A stretch of DNA of 64,000 nt from Gammaproteobacteria bacterium (GTDB lineage Bacteria; Pseudomonadota; Gammaproteobacteria; Pseudomonadales; Halieaceae), in assembly GCA_024742415.1 (NCBI GenBank), contig JANSYN010000010.1:103251-167250 (forward strand). The letters run 5' to 3'. This document shows, piece by piece, positions 34,976-44,260 of this stretch. Position 1 is the first letter of the stretch; the number at the start of each line of letters is the position of its first letter. The position numbers were made by a program, and so were the translations under genes. The notes under the pieces were generated by a model. It was not told where the DNA came from. It ran no database searches and worked only from the letters and a program-made list of their open reading frames with translations.

Positions 34976-35809
34976 ATGGAGCAGTTTGCGGGAAAGTTTG
35001 CGGTTGTTACAGGCGCAGGGAGCGGTATCGGCAGGGCGCTCGCACGGCGCTGCGCCAAAGAGGGCATGCGCCTGGCGCTGGCTGATATGCACGGTGGCAG
35101 GCTGGAGGCGCTGGCTGCGCAACTTGAGCAGGAGGGCGCAACAGTAGCCCCCTGTGTGCTTGATGTTGCCGATGCGGCGGCGGTAGCGCAGTTTGCCGCG
35201 CAATGCGCCGAGGACTTCGGCCCCCCGGATCTGCTGTTCAACAATGCCGGCATTCTGCGTGTGGGCGAGGCGTGGTCCCATACCGCCGCAGACTGGCAAA
35301 ACCTGCTGAACGTCAATGTGATGGGGGTGGTGCACGGTCTCAATGCGTTCGTGCCGTTAATGCTCGCTGCCAACAAGCCTGCCCACATCGTCAACACCGG
35401 TTCCGTGGGTTCACTGGTCGCCGCGCCGGGAATGGCGCAGTACACAGCGTCGAAGATGGCAGTGCGCGGCATCAGCGAATGTTTGCTGCACGACCTGGCA
35501 GCCGCAGGCGCGCCGATTGATGTTTCCCTGCTTTGCCCAGGGCCTGTGTTGACGTCTATTGGAGATGAACTGATGGGCCTGGAGGCAAGCGCGACTGTCG
35601 CTGAACCTACGGAACACCTGATGGCGGGCCAGCCGGATTTCATCACTCCCGATGCGGTTGCCGATTGCGTCTTTGCCGCGATTGCCGCGCGCACGTTCTG
35701 GATTTTCACGCACCCGTTCTCGGGCTACCTGGACGATATGGCACAGGCGATTGTTGATGGACGCAACCCCGAGTACCGGGAGGTACAGTTCGATCGCGGG
35801 GGCGCGTGA
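34976..35809 (+). CDS. Short-chain dehydrogenase/reductase (277 aa)
   Basis: Classical SDR: cofactor motif TGAGSGIG at residues 12-19, NNAG near 90, catalytic Ser in NTGSVGS and YTASK. ADMHGG after the second strand suggests an Asp that prefers NAD(H). It would oxidise an alcohol or reduce a ketone; members in such clusters often act on hydroxysteroid-like compounds. ATG 34976 begins the family alignment; an open extension upstream is not supported. Its stop faces the convergent HsaD-like gene with one base between them. Divergent from the TonB receptor. Confidence 0.92.
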   Translation: MEQFAGKFAVVTGAGSGIGRALARRCAKEGMRLALADMHGGRLEALAAQLEQEGATVAPCVLDVADAAAVAQFAAQCAEDFGPPDLLFNNAGILRVGEAWSHTAADWQNLLNVNVMGVVHGLNAFVPLMLAANKPAHIVNTGSVGSLVAAPGMAQYTASKMAVRGISECLLHDLAAAGAPIDVSLLCPGPVLTSIGDELMGLEASATVAEPTEHLMAGQPDFITPDAVADCVFAAIAARTFWIFTHPFSGYLDDMAQAIVDGRNPEYREVQFDRGGA

Positions 35810-35810
35810 G

Positions 35811-36647
35811 CTATTCGGCCTCTGCCAGAAACGCCAGGCATTGCGCATTGAAAACGGCCGCGTGCTCAACCATGGCCCAGTGGCCGCACTCGGAAAGCAC
35901 GATGATTTTCATGTTCGCGCAATGGTGCATCAGCGCGAGCAAGCCGCTGTCAGGCATCATCCTGTCCCTGGTGCCCCAGAATGCCAGCACCGGGCAGTTG
36001 AGCTCGGCCAGCCGTTCGGGCAGATAGGGAATGTCCATCGTCAGCATGACCTGGGAGTTCATCAGGGCCATCACGTGCATGCGTTCTTCGATCAACGCAT
36101 CAGTGATGTGCTGCGGGTCATAGACAAGGGCGGATTCAAACAGGTCGCGCATGGAGGTGGCTGTTACGCCGTCTTCTGAAAAATACACGGCAAACATTTT
36201 CTGCATACCTGGCATGTCCAGGTACTCTTCTCGCGCGCTCATGCCACCCGGTGCCATCAGGATCAGTCGCTCCACCAGCGCGGGAAACGCCAGCGCCAGC
36301 CCTGTGCCAACTGCGCCGCCCAGCGAGTTACCCACAACCGCGCAGCGCTGCACACCGACGATGTCCAATGTCTGTTTGAGGCACTCCACAAACAGGGCCA
36401 GTGAGTATTCGACGTTTGCAGGTTTGTCCGAGTAGCCAAATCCGATCAAATCGACAACCAGGCAGCGAAACCCCTGCTCGACCCAGTGCGGATAGTTACC
36501 CCTGAAGTTGCTGTAACCACTGGCGCCAGGGCCCGAGCCGTGCAGGAAAACAACGACTGGCCCCTCGCCGTGATCAAGGTAGTGAATACGGTGCCCATTC
36601 GGGCAATCGGCGTAGTGGCCTTCGGGTGGTTGCGCAGTGGCGGGCAT
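35811..36647 (-). CDS. Meta-cleavage-product hydrolase-like alpha/beta hydrolase (278 aa)
   Basis: HGSGPGASGYSNFRGN (residues 36-51) is the oxyanion/substrate segment characteristic of C-C bond hydrolases such as MhpC, BphD and HsaD; the nucleophile elbow is GNSLGG (Ser108), and LSECGHW gives the catalytic His. These enzymes cleave vinylogous diketones made by ring-fission dioxygenases. It precedes no extradiol dioxygenase here, so either the dioxygenase is elsewhere or the protein is an ester/C-C hydrolase with another partner. Same orientation as the HsaA-like gene 60 bp upstream, suggesting co-transcription. Confidence 0.88.
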   Translation of the reverse strand: MPATAQPPEGHYADCPNGHRIHYLDHGEGPVVVFLHGSGPGASGYSNFRGNYPHWVEQGFRCLVVDLIGFGYSDKPANVEYSLALFVECLKQTLDIVGVQRCAVVGNSLGGAVGTGLALAFPALVERLILMAPGGMSAREEYLDMPGMQKMFAVYFSEDGVTATSMRDLFESALVYDPQHITDALIEERMHVMALMNSQVMLTMDIPYLPERLAELNCPVLAFWGTRDRMMPDSGLLALMHHCANMKIIVLSECGHWAMVEHAAVFNAQCLAFLAEAE

Positions 36648-36707
36648 GGGTGCTTCCTTCAGCGGCTGATAAAGTGGTGGCCTCTTGTGGCAGTCAGTGC
36701 TGCGGCA

Positions 36708-37940
36708 TCACAGGCTGCTGTCGGTGGAGTCCTGGCCTAGCAGGATGCCGCCGAGGTTGACGGTGAAGGCGTCCGCAACGTTGGCGATGTGGGCCTGGCT
36801 GGCAAAAATATCCAGATGCTGCTTTAACAGGCGACTGTCGTTGCGAATGCCGGAAGAGCCAGCGGCTTTCATCATTTGCCCTGAGAGCGTGACGCAGCGG
36901 TCGGCGACGGTTGCCGTGTTGTGCCGATACCTGGCGCGAGCCTTGACGTCGGCAATCTGTTTGGCGCGGGCGCAGGCCATCAGCGCGTCGAAGTTGCCAA
37001 ACAGTGTTTCTTTCATGGAGCAGATAGCGCTGTCCACCTCGGCCGCCAGCCGTTTTGCGTTCGGGTCATCTTTCATGGCGATGGGTCCTGCCAGGCGCGT
37101 GTTGGCAACGTCGATGTACTTTTCGAGTGAGCCCTCAAGCGCGCCCAGGGTGGGCGTCGAAACCGCGCGTGAAAAAACCTGCATGAAGGGCAGGCGATAC
37201 AGCGGCGGCTTGTGCATGAATTTGCGGCCACCGGCATCCGACAACATATTGTGGGTACGGTGTTCCGGCACGAAGACATCGTCGACGACGATATCATGGC
37301 TACCCGTGCCCTTGAGCCCCACCACGTCCCAGTTCTGCACGATCTCATAGTCTGCGCGCGGCAGCAGGAACGTGCGATAGTTCAGCATGTCCCAGGGTGC
37401 TTCTTCAGTGGGCACCACGGCCCCAAGGAATACCCACTGGCAGTGTTCGCAACCGCTGGAAAAACTCCAGCGGCCGCTCAGTCTAAAACCGCCTTCCACT
37501 GGCACCACGCGACCCACTGGCGCATACGAGGAAGAGATCAGCACACTGGTGTCATCGCCCCACACCTCGTCTGCGGCGGGTGCATCGAACAGGTTCAGTT
37601 GCCAGTTGTGCACCCCAATCACACCCAACACCCAGGCAGAAGACATGCAGGTTTTGGCGATCTCCAGTAGCACTGCATAGAACACCTGCGGGTCCATCTC
37701 GGAGCCACCATAGTCGCTGGGCTGCAGGATCCTGAAGAATCCGGCGGCGTGAAAGTCGTCGATGGTTGCCTGTGGCACTTTGCCGGCACTGGCGCATTCT
37801 TCCCAGCGTGCTTCCAGTGCGGGCGCAAGGTCGCGCGCGGCTTTTAGCAGCGCTTCTGCGCGCGGCGAACCCAGACTGTAGCTGGCCTGGTGTGTGTCGT
37901 GCGCTGGCATGAGATTGGTGGCTGTTGAGCTTGCGTTCAT
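36708..37940 (-). CDS. Acyl-CoA dehydrogenase-fold flavin monooxygenase, HsaA/HpaB-C2-like (410 aa)
   Basis: N-terminal helical segment, then the central domain with YAPVGRVVPVEGGFRLSGRW and GLKGTGSHDIVVDDVFVPEH, and a C-terminal acyl-CoA-dehydrogenase type-2 domain. This is the group D flavin monooxygenase pattern (HsaA, C2 of 4-hydroxyphenylacetate hydroxylase), which hydroxylates phenolic rings with FMNH2 or FADH2 from a separate reductase; the catalytic base of acyl-CoA dehydrogenases is not obvious. No reductase gene is in the window. The HsaA/HsaD pairing points to aromatised-ring catabolism, for example steroid rings A/B. Confidence 0.87.
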   Translation of the reverse strand: MNASSTATNLMPAHDTHQASYSLGSPRAEALLKAARDLAPALEARWEECASAGKVPQATIDDFHAAGFFRILQPSDYGGSEMDPQVFYAVLLEIAKTCMSSAWVLGVIGVHNWQLNLFDAPAADEVWGDDTSVLISSSYAPVGRVVPVEGGFRLSGRWSFSSGCEHCQWVFLGAVVPTEEAPWDMLNYRTFLLPRADYEIVQNWDVVGLKGTGSHDIVVDDVFVPEHRTHNMLSDAGGRKFMHKPPLYRLPFMQVFSRAVSTPTLGALEGSLEKYIDVANTRLAGPIAMKDDPNAKRLAAEVDSAICSMKETLFGNFDALMACARAKQIADVKARARYRHNTATVADRCVTLSGQMMKAAGSSGIRNDSRLLKQHLDIFASQAHIANVADAFTVNLGGILLGQDSTDSSL

Positions 37941-38035
37941 GGGCGAGTCCTTGCTGGCAGGTGCGTTCAGGTCTTGGTGCAGCGGTGCCTGGCCCGATGT
38001 TGTCGTGGCTGGTCGGGCAGGCCGCCATGCGAAGG

Positions 38036-38045
38036 ACTCTAGAGT
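38036..38045. promoter_or_regulatory. 10-bp palindrome upstream of the HsaA-like gene
   Basis: Perfect palindrome actctagagt about 95 bp upstream of the HsaA-like ATG at 37940, in the 225-bp gap after the LysR gene. It is a possible operator half-site pair but is short enough to be chance. Confidence 0.25.
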
Positions 38046-38165
38046 TGTTGCTGGCGAGTGAGAAGGCGCCAGCGATAATTTCTGTGTTTTCCGGGGAGCC
38101 TTAATGCGTCAGAGGCTGCTATTGCAGTCTCCGGTACCGTGTTCAGGCCAGGCGCAAGCGCGCGA

Positions 38166-39083
38166 TTATTCGACGAAGCCCTCCGGCGGCAGTTCGTCGG
38201 GCAAGTCCTTGAGATACATCACCAGGAAGTCGATGAAATAGCGCACCTTCGCAGACAGGTGTCGTGTGTTGGGATAAACAGCCCAGGCAACGCGGTAGTA
38301 ACGGCTCCAGGGCTGGTCCTCCAGTTTGACCAGCTTGCCCTGCGCCACGGCATCTTCGATAAAAAAATCCGGCAGCTGCGCGATGCCAATACTGGCTTTG
38401 GCGGCAGCCAGGAGGTTGGCGCCGTCTTCGCTGATCCAGTTCCCTGACACTTTGACTTTGGCCAGGTCGCGATCACCGGGTGCGTTGAACAACCAGAACC
38501 TGTCGGTTGTGGTAAGGCAATTGTGGTTGGCCAGATCTTCGGGCGTCTGCGGTTGCCCGTGTTCCTGCCAGTATTCCGGCGTTGCACACAGGCTCAGGGA
38601 GTGGCCGCCCAGGCGACGTGCAACGAGGCTGGAATCTTCCAGTTTGTCGTAGCGCACGGTCAGGTCGTAGTTTTCAGCCAGCAGGTCAACATCCTGGAAG
38701 CTGGAGTGGACCTCAACCGACACTTCGGGATACTTGCGTGAGAACCGCGCTACCGCGGCGGCCATGTACTGCGTGCCGTAGCGGCTGTTCAGTGCCAGGC
38801 GCAATCGGCCCTTGGGGCGTTGCTGCATGTCTGACAGCGTGGACTCAGCCTGGTCAAACTGCGCGGCCATGTCTTTGCAGTAGGCAAAAAACGTACTGCC
38901 ACTTTCGGTGAGCGTCAGGCGTCGCGTTGTGCGCTGCAGCAAGCGCACGCCCATGCGGTCCTCAAGCAGGCTGACCTGTTTGCTGACGTAGGACTTCGAT
39001 ACCCCAAGTTGCTCAGCAGCCGCGGTGAAGCTGCCGGATTCAACGACACAGATGTATTCTTCAATGCCTTCCCAGCGGCCCAC
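38166..39083 (-). CDS. LysR-family transcriptional regulator (305 aa)
   Basis: N-terminal winged helix-turn-helix (AAEQLGVSKSYVSKQVSLLEDRMGVRLLQRTTRRLTLTESG) and a LysR substrate-binding domain (KGRLRLALNSRYG, LCATPEYW). GTG 39083 is chosen: it gives the usual LysR length and has GGGAGA upstream; an open extension to 39284 is not family-like. LysR proteins usually control the divergent neighbour, here the sulfatase/DUF3604 pair starting at 39475; the downstream HsaA/HsaD-like genes in the same orientation are a second candidate target. Confidence 0.93.
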   Translation of the reverse strand: MGRWEGIEEYICVVESGSFTAAAEQLGVSKSYVSKQVSLLEDRMGVRLLQRTTRRLTLTESGSTFFAYCKDMAAQFDQAESTLSDMQQRPKGRLRLALNSRYGTQYMAAAVARFSRKYPEVSVEVHSSFQDVDLLAENYDLTVRYDKLEDSSLVARRLGGHSLSLCATPEYWQEHGQPQTPEDLANHNCLTTTDRFWLFNAPGDRDLAKVKVSGNWISEDGANLLAAAKASIGIAQLPDFFIEDAVAQGKLVKLEDQPWSRYYRVAWAVYPNTRHLSAKVRYFIDFLVMYLKDLPDELPPEGFVE

Positions 39084-39337
39084 GTTGCATGCTCTCCCGT
39101 TAGTCTTGTTGCCGACTGTAGCGGCTGGCGGATGGGCGCCCGCCGGTGCTTGGTGCGCCCGGTCTGCGGGCGCGGCCAAACAGCGCAGGGCACAGCCGGC
39201 CAGCGGCGGGTGCCCGAATATAGCCACAGTCATTGTTTCCTTACAAGAGATAATTGCGCGTTCGATAGGGCAAGGCTCCGGCATGCCCCGGCCAACAAAG
39301 CTAGCCGATTGGCTGGATTTTCATACATGGCCAGTGG

Positions 39338-39362
39338 AATATGTCCTCATTGGAAACACTCT
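39338..39362 (+). promoter_or_regulatory. 25-nt shared element upstream of the sulfatase gene
   Basis: Begins with aatat, has nine variable bases, and ends with ggaaacactct; it matches the sequence at 43147-43171 at 20 of 25 positions. It lies 113 bp before ATG 39475 in the 391-bp LysR-sulfatase gap (39084-39474). A reversed partial copy (tgtttcc) is at 39235-39241. I see no other gene or RNA in the gap, although a frame open upstream of the sulfatase runs through it. Confidence 0.5.
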
Positions 39363-39474
39363 GGTCGCGCTGGACGCGTTTTTACTTGCGCGCCGGACAG
39401 GTAACGTGTGGCATCCACACTCCGTTGGGAGAGCGCCCATTATTATCAACATCCGAAGTAGACGCCTGCGCCTG

Positions 39475-41205
39475 ATGGGCATCGTGCTGCTCTCGCTGGT
39501 GGCACAGGCGGCGCTGGCCCAGCCCCGACCTAACATCGTGCTTATTGTGGCCGACGATATTGGCTTTTCAGATTTTGGCGCCTTTGGGGGTGAAATCGCC
39601 ACCCCCAATATTGATGCACTGGCGCGCAGTGGCGTGCGCTTTGCCAGCTTTCACGCGGCCGCGAGCTGCGCACCCACCCGGGCCATGTTGTTAACCGGCG
39701 TAGACAGCCACCTGGCAGGTATTGGCAGCATGCGCGAACTGATGCCGTTGTCGCATCGCGGTAAACCGGGCTATGCCGGCGTCCTCAATGATCGTGTGCA
39801 GACGGTAGCCAGCCTGCTCAGGGCATCGGGTTATCAAACGATGGTTGCGGGCAAATGGCACCTGGGTGTTGATCCCGCAAACCTGCCTCCGGCACGGGGT
39901 TTCGATCATTCGGCCATTCAGGCCGACAGCGGCTCTGACAATTTTGAGATGCGCCCCTATTTGCCCATGAAGCCCGAGGCTTACTGGTATGAAGAGGGCG
40001 TGCGGCTCAAGGCGCTGCCCGACAACTTTTATTCGTCGCGTTATTTCGTGGATAAAACCATCGAGTACTTGCAGGCAGGGCAGCAGGACCAGCCCTTTTT
40101 CGCCTATGTGGCTTTTCAGGCAAACCACACGCCGCTGCAGGCACCGGCGCACTTCATTGACCAATACCGCGGCGACTATCTTCAGGGCTGGGCGCAAGTA
40201 CGCGCGGCGCGCATCGAAAAAATCCACGAAGAAGGCCTGTTGGCAGAGGACGCGACGCTCGCCCCCGGGCCTTCACAGCAGGAATGGGATGCGCTGTCCC
40301 CCCAGGAGCGCTATTTTGAGGCGCGCCGCATGCAGGCTTACGCGGGTATGGCAACAGCCATGGATTATGAGATCGGACGCCTGGTGGCCTATCTGCGCCA
40401 GTCAGGTCGCTACAGGAACACGGTGTTTATCGTGCTGTCAGACAACGGCGCCGTGGCCAACGAGCCCTACAGTAACAAGTGGGGGCGCCGCTGGCTGGAG
40501 CGTAACTACCATCGCCAGGTCGAGGCGCTGGGCGAGAAGGGGAGCTGGGTGGCTGCTGGCAGTCGCTGGGGCAGGGTGGCGAATACTCCGCTCGATGGCA
40601 TCAAGTTTTATGCCAGCGAGGGCGGCGTGCGTGTCCCCCTGATTATTGCCGGTGCCGGGGCAGCCCGCCCCGGTGAGATCTATCACGAGTTTACCTACGT
40701 CACCGACATCGCGGCCACTGTGCTGGACATCGCCGCAGTGGCGGAGCCCGCAGCAGCACCAGATCTCGAACCTGTCAGCGGAAAAAGCCTGCTGCCTGTG
40801 TTCAAGGGAAGTCGCGCACCCGTGTACAGTGCCGACGATGTCATCGGCTATGAGTTTTCCGGCAACGCGGCGCTGTATCGCGGCGATTTCAATTTGGTGA
40901 AGAACCAGCCCCCCGTGGGTGACAGGCAGTGGCGTTTGTACGACATTCGCAGGGACCCCGGTGAAACCGCGGATCTGCGTGCCCGCCACCCGGATGTGTT
41001 TGCACGATTGCAGCGCGACTACGACAGCTACGTTGAACGTGTCGGCGTGTTGCCCATGCCGGATAACTATGCGGTGGGAAAACAGGTCGCCATTAACGCC
41101 CTGGTTTTTTTCTACGGGCCCAAATACCTGCCCCATGTACTGCTGGCCCTGTTTGCGGTGCTTGCGCTGTGGTGGTATCGCCGCCGCCGAGGTCGTCACG
41201 CATGA
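39475..41205 (+). CDS. Arylsulfatase-type sulfatase with C-terminal membrane anchor (about 576 aa)
   Basis: Sulfatase signature CAPTRAMLLTG with Cys65, the residue converted to formylglycine, plus metal ligands in NIVLIVADDIG and LSDNGA. A short hydrophobic leader (IVLLSLVAQAALAQ) indicates export. The C-terminus ends with a helix (YLPHVLLALFAVLALWWY) and RRRRGRH, an inner-membrane anchor unusual for soluble sulfatases. ATG 39475 lacks basic N-terminal residues and a ribosome-binding site; a GTG at 39406 would add RSRRLRL before the helix. It hydrolyses sulfate esters, perhaps of sterols. Its stop overlaps the DUF3604 gene by four bases. Confidence 0.9.
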   Translation: MGIVLLSLVAQAALAQPRPNIVLIVADDIGFSDFGAFGGEIATPNIDALARSGVRFASFHAAASCAPTRAMLLTGVDSHLAGIGSMRELMPLSHRGKPGYAGVLNDRVQTVASLLRASGYQTMVAGKWHLGVDPANLPPARGFDHSAIQADSGSDNFEMRPYLPMKPEAYWYEEGVRLKALPDNFYSSRYFVDKTIEYLQAGQQDQPFFAYVAFQANHTPLQAPAHFIDQYRGDYLQGWAQVRAARIEKIHEEGLLAEDATLAPGPSQQEWDALSPQERYFEARRMQAYAGMATAMDYEIGRLVAYLRQSGRYRNTVFIVLSDNGAVANEPYSNKWGRRWLERNYHRQVEALGEKGSWVAAGSRWGRVANTPLDGIKFYASEGGVRVPLIIAGAGAARPGEIYHEFTYVTDIAATVLDIAAVAEPAAAPDLEPVSGKSLLPVFKGSRAPVYSADDVIGYEFSGNAALYRGDFNLVKNQPPVGDRQWRLYDIRRDPGETADLRARHPDVFARLQRDYDSYVERVGVLPMPDNYAVGKQVAINALVFFYGPKYLPHVLLALFAVLALWWYRRRRGRHA

Positions 41206-43100
41206 AGACCAGTCACTGCCTGTTGCGCCGGCTGATCGTTACTGCAGCGCTGGTGCTGATCGCCGCGTGTGGCCCTGTGGATGATCCAACGCTGTACCCG
41301 GTGTTTGATCCGGCCACAGCTGCACCGCCACCGGACAAGCCGGCGGTTGAGCACAACCCGCTGCGACAGCTGCTGTGGGGCGATGTGCACATTCACACCA
41401 GTTTCTCTACCGACGCCTATACCCTGGGAGTGACCGCCACGCCGGATGATGCCTACTACTTCGCGCGTGGCGGTACCATCGAACACGCGGCGGGCTATCC
41501 CATTCGTATCGATCGCCCGCTGGATTTTGCCGCGGTTACGGATCACTCGGAGTACATGGGCGCTGCGCGCGTGGACGAGCGCACGCTGGCACTGGAAGAG
41601 CGCGGGCTGCGCGAACGCTTGCTCAATGATGGGCCGCTGTCGTTGGCCTACACCCTGCTGGACATCGTGCGCAATGTGAAAGGCCTGGAGCTGTACGCCA
41701 ACTCGCCCGAGGTTCGCGCGATTGCCATGAACGCCTGGCAACTCATGGTGGCGACCGCCGATGCACATTATGAACCGGGTGTATTTACCACGCTGGTGGG
41801 CTATGAGTGGTCCTCCATGCCTGAAGGCCAGAACCTGCATCGCAACGTGCTGTATCGCGACACCAACGTGCCCGCGCTGCCGTTCAGTTCACTGGATTCA
41901 GAAAACCCCGAAGACCTGTGGGACGCGCTGGACCAACAGAGAGCGCAGGGCAAGGTGGTCATGGCTATTCCGCACAATGCGAACGTCTCCAACGGATTGA
42001 TGTATGAGCGCACCCAGGCAGATGGCAGCCCCATGACCGCCGAGTATGCGCAGCAGAGAATGCGTAACGAACCCCTCAGTGAAATCATGCAGATCAAGGG
42101 CACTTCGGAAACACACCCCTTGCTGTCTGATGAAGACCAGTTCGCCGATTTTGAAATCATGTCAGCGCAGCTCAGTGCCACCGCCAGTTATAGCGACCCG
42201 CGCGGCAGCTATGCCCGTGATGCGCTGCGCGCGGGCATCGAGTTTGCCCACACCGAGGGCTTTAACCCGTACCGCTTCGGCGTGATTGGCAGTAGCGACA
42301 GTCACAACGCCAGCAGTTCGGTACAGGAGGACCAGCACCACGGCAAGCTGCCATTGATGGACGGCACTGCCGGCCTGCGGCTGGCGAAGTCCATCTTCAT
42401 GCCCGGTTCACTGCACCGCACGCGCGACTGGGGCGCGGCCGGTTTGGCCGGCGTCTGGGCGCAGGAAAATACCCGGGAATCGGTGTTTGACGCGTTGGCG
42501 CGCAAAGAAACCTTTGCAACGTCAGGGCCACGCATCCGATTGCGCTTTTTCGGTGGTTTCGATTACAGCGCCGACCTGCTTGACCAGCCCGACCTGCTGG
42601 AACAGGCCTATGCGCTTGGTGTTCCCATGGGCGGGGTGCTCACGCTTGCGCAGCGTGAAGCGCGTGTCGATGCAGCTGATGCTGTGCCGGGCTTTGCCGT
42701 GTGGGTGGCCAAGGACCCACGCGGCGCCAACCTGGATCGCCTGCAGATTATCAAGGGGTGGGTTGATGCAGCCGGTCGCAGTCACGAGAAAGTCTATGAC
42801 GTGGCCTTCTCTGACGGCCGTACACCCGACGCGAGCGGCAATGTACCGGAGGTTGGCAATACCGTGGACATCGCCAACGCCACCTACAGCAACACCATCG
42901 GTGCGGCGCAGTTGAGCGCGTTCTGGCAGGACCCTTCGTTTGATCCTGCGCAGGAGGCCTTTTATTACGCGCGCGCAATCGAGATACCCACGCCGCGCTG
43001 GTCAACCTATGACGCGCACCGCCTCGGGGTGGAGGCGCCGCAGCCGACCAGCCTGCAGGAGCGGGCGATCAGTTCGGCCATCTGGTATCAGGCCAGGTGA
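41202..43100 (+). CDS. DUF3604 lipoprotein with PHP-like metal motifs (632 aa)
   Basis: ATG 41202 overlaps the sulfatase stop (ATGA). The N-terminus is basic, then LIVTAALVLIAAC gives a lipobox with Cys23, so it is probably lipid-anchored. GDVHIHTSFSTDA, AAVTDHSEYMG, IPHNANVSNG and GSSDSHNA are spaced His/Asp clusters as in the PHP-like DUF3604 family, whose chemistry is uncertain. Pairing with a sulfatase, both exported, suggests work on the same substrate, for example cleavage of another ester or glycoside-like bond. Length is normal for the family. Confidence 0.88.
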   Translation: MKTSHCLLRRLIVTAALVLIAACGPVDDPTLYPVFDPATAAPPPDKPAVEHNPLRQLLWGDVHIHTSFSTDAYTLGVTATPDDAYYFARGGTIEHAAGYPIRIDRPLDFAAVTDHSEYMGAARVDERTLALEERGLRERLLNDGPLSLAYTLLDIVRNVKGLELYANSPEVRAIAMNAWQLMVATADAHYEPGVFTTLVGYEWSSMPEGQNLHRNVLYRDTNVPALPFSSLDSENPEDLWDALDQQRAQGKVVMAIPHNANVSNGLMYERTQADGSPMTAEYAQQRMRNEPLSEIMQIKGTSETHPLLSDEDQFADFEIMSAQLSATASYSDPRGSYARDALRAGIEFAHTEGFNPYRFGVIGSSDSHNASSSVQEDQHHGKLPLMDGTAGLRLAKSIFMPGSLHRTRDWGAAGLAGVWAQENTRESVFDALARKETFATSGPRIRLRFFGGFDYSADLLDQPDLLEQAYALGVPMGGVLTLAQREARVDAADAVPGFAVWVAKDPRGANLDRLQIIKGWVDAAGRSHEKVYDVAFSDGRTPDASGNVPEVGNTVDIANATYSNTIGAAQLSAFWQDPSFDPAQEAFYYARAIEIPTPRWSTYDAHRLGVEAPQPTSLQERAISSAIWYQAR

Positions 43101-43146
43101 ACCCCGGGTGCTGCACCAGCGGCGCTGGCAGTGGTGTACCTGGCGC

Positions 43147-43171
43147 AATATCCCCCCACCGGAAACACTCT
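43147..43171 (+). promoter_or_regulatory. 25-nt shared element upstream of the acetoacetate-decarboxylase-like operon
   Basis: aatat, nine bases, then ggaaacactct; 20 of 25 positions match 39338-39362 upstream of the sulfatase. It is 74 bp upstream of ATG 43245. Possibly the operator of a common regulator or a promoter element. Confidence 0.5.
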
Positions 43172-43244
43172 AACCACGCGCACACGGTTTTTCGCCTGAC
43201 CATGGCCGTGTAGCTTGTGGTTTCTGCGAGATAAGGAGAGACCC

Positions 43245-44012
43245 ATGTCCGACCCGACACAGGAACCATCGACCAGCCCCGGTGAGATCAGCCAGTGGCC
43301 CATGCTCAAGATTGTTTACAGGACAGACCCCGGCAAACTGGCTGAACTGCTACCACCAGGTATCGAGCCCGGCGCGCATGCCAACGTCAACCTCACGATT
43401 TATAACCTGCCGGTCAATGAGGAGCCCGAGTATGGCATTCTGATGACGGTAGATGCCGATTACAACGGCATCGCCGGTGAATGGGCGATCGGTTACGGCA
43501 TTGACCAGGAGGCGCCGATTTTTATCTGCCAGTCTGCCAACGGCCAGCCCAAGTTTCCCAGCGAGACAGAGTACTTTCGGCTGGGCAAGAAGGTGAGTGC
43601 GCGCTGTACACACCAGCGCTACACCTTCGTTGAGTTTGAAGGCACCCTGGCAGAGGAAGACCCGCTACCTGCCCAGGGCATAGAGCGCAATGAATGGTGG
43701 GTGAAAGTGTCGCGCCAGGTCGGTTTTGGCAAGGGTTACGATTTTCCGCCCCATGTCGTGCGCGTGCACGGCAAGTACGGCCCCGGTCATCGGGTGGCCC
43801 TCAATGGCACGCTGACCTTGCGGGAAAGCCCCTGGGACCCAATCGCCATGCGTCTGCCGATGCTTGAGCAGTTGAGTGCGCACCTGTGGTGGCCAGAGTA
43901 TCAAAGCAGGGATATCACCCTGGAAGGCGCGCTCGACCCGGAGGGCTTCTGGCCGCATATTGACACTATCTCCGGCAGCCGCTGGCCGGGGCGCAACGGT
44001 GGCCCGCTGTAG
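43245..44012 (+). CDS. Acetoacetate decarboxylase family protein (255 aa)
   Basis: Sequence pattern LAELLPPGIEPGAHANVNLTIYNLPV near the N-terminus and LRLGKK/GYPxKH-type regions typical of the acetoacetate decarboxylase-like superfamily (EYFRLGKKVSARCTHQRY). A clear Schiff-base Lys in the usual EYPKK context is not evident, so decarboxylation is doubtful; many superfamily members act on other ketones or have unknown roles. ATG 43245 follows GGAGAG. First gene of a same-strand group with amidohydrolase, Rieske oxygenase and SDR. No signal peptide, so cytoplasmic. Confidence 0.78.
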   Translation: MSDPTQEPSTSPGEISQWPMLKIVYRTDPGKLAELLPPGIEPGAHANVNLTIYNLPVNEEPEYGILMTVDADYNGIAGEWAIGYGIDQEAPIFICQSANGQPKFPSETEYFRLGKKVSARCTHQRYTFVEFEGTLAEEDPLPAQGIERNEWWVKVSRQVGFGKGYDFPPHVVRVHGKYGPGHRVALNGTLTLRESPWDPIAMRLPMLEQLSAHLWWPEYQSRDITLEGALDPEGFWPHIDTISGSRWPGRNGGPL

Positions 44013-44148
44013 GGCCTGTGGGAGCAGACGGGCACTGTCAGGTGTCCCGAATGGGCAGCGCTATCGCTCATGACAAGGGCCATTAGCCTGACACAACAGC
44101 GTGACAGTTAAACAACGCAGGCGAAGCCCGCAGACAAGTGCTTCCGGC

Positions 44149-44260
44149 GAGCATGACAGTCAAGCATGACTCGCAAGCACGACAGACAAGCACGACAGAC
44201 AAGCACGACAGACAAGCACGACAGACAAGCACGACAGACAAGCACGACAGACAAGCATCG
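44149..44260. repeat. 13-bp tandem repeat ending at a ribosome-binding site
   Basis: Six perfect copies of aagcacgacagac (44175-44252), preceded by two diverged copies (gagcatgacagtc, aagcatgactcgc) and followed by a partial one. The last copy runs directly into the Shine-Dalgarno (taaggag) of the amidohydrolase ATG at 44276. The array fills most of the 263-bp gap after the decarboxylase-like gene. The period shifts reading frame. Confidence 0.97.

Noticed and set aside
39025-39474. Long N-terminal extension of the sulfatase
   Set aside because: It would overlap the divergent LysR start and has no protein-like features before the export helix.
44149-44260. CRISPR array
   Set aside because: Units are 13 bp and contiguous with no spacers, and no cas genes are nearby.
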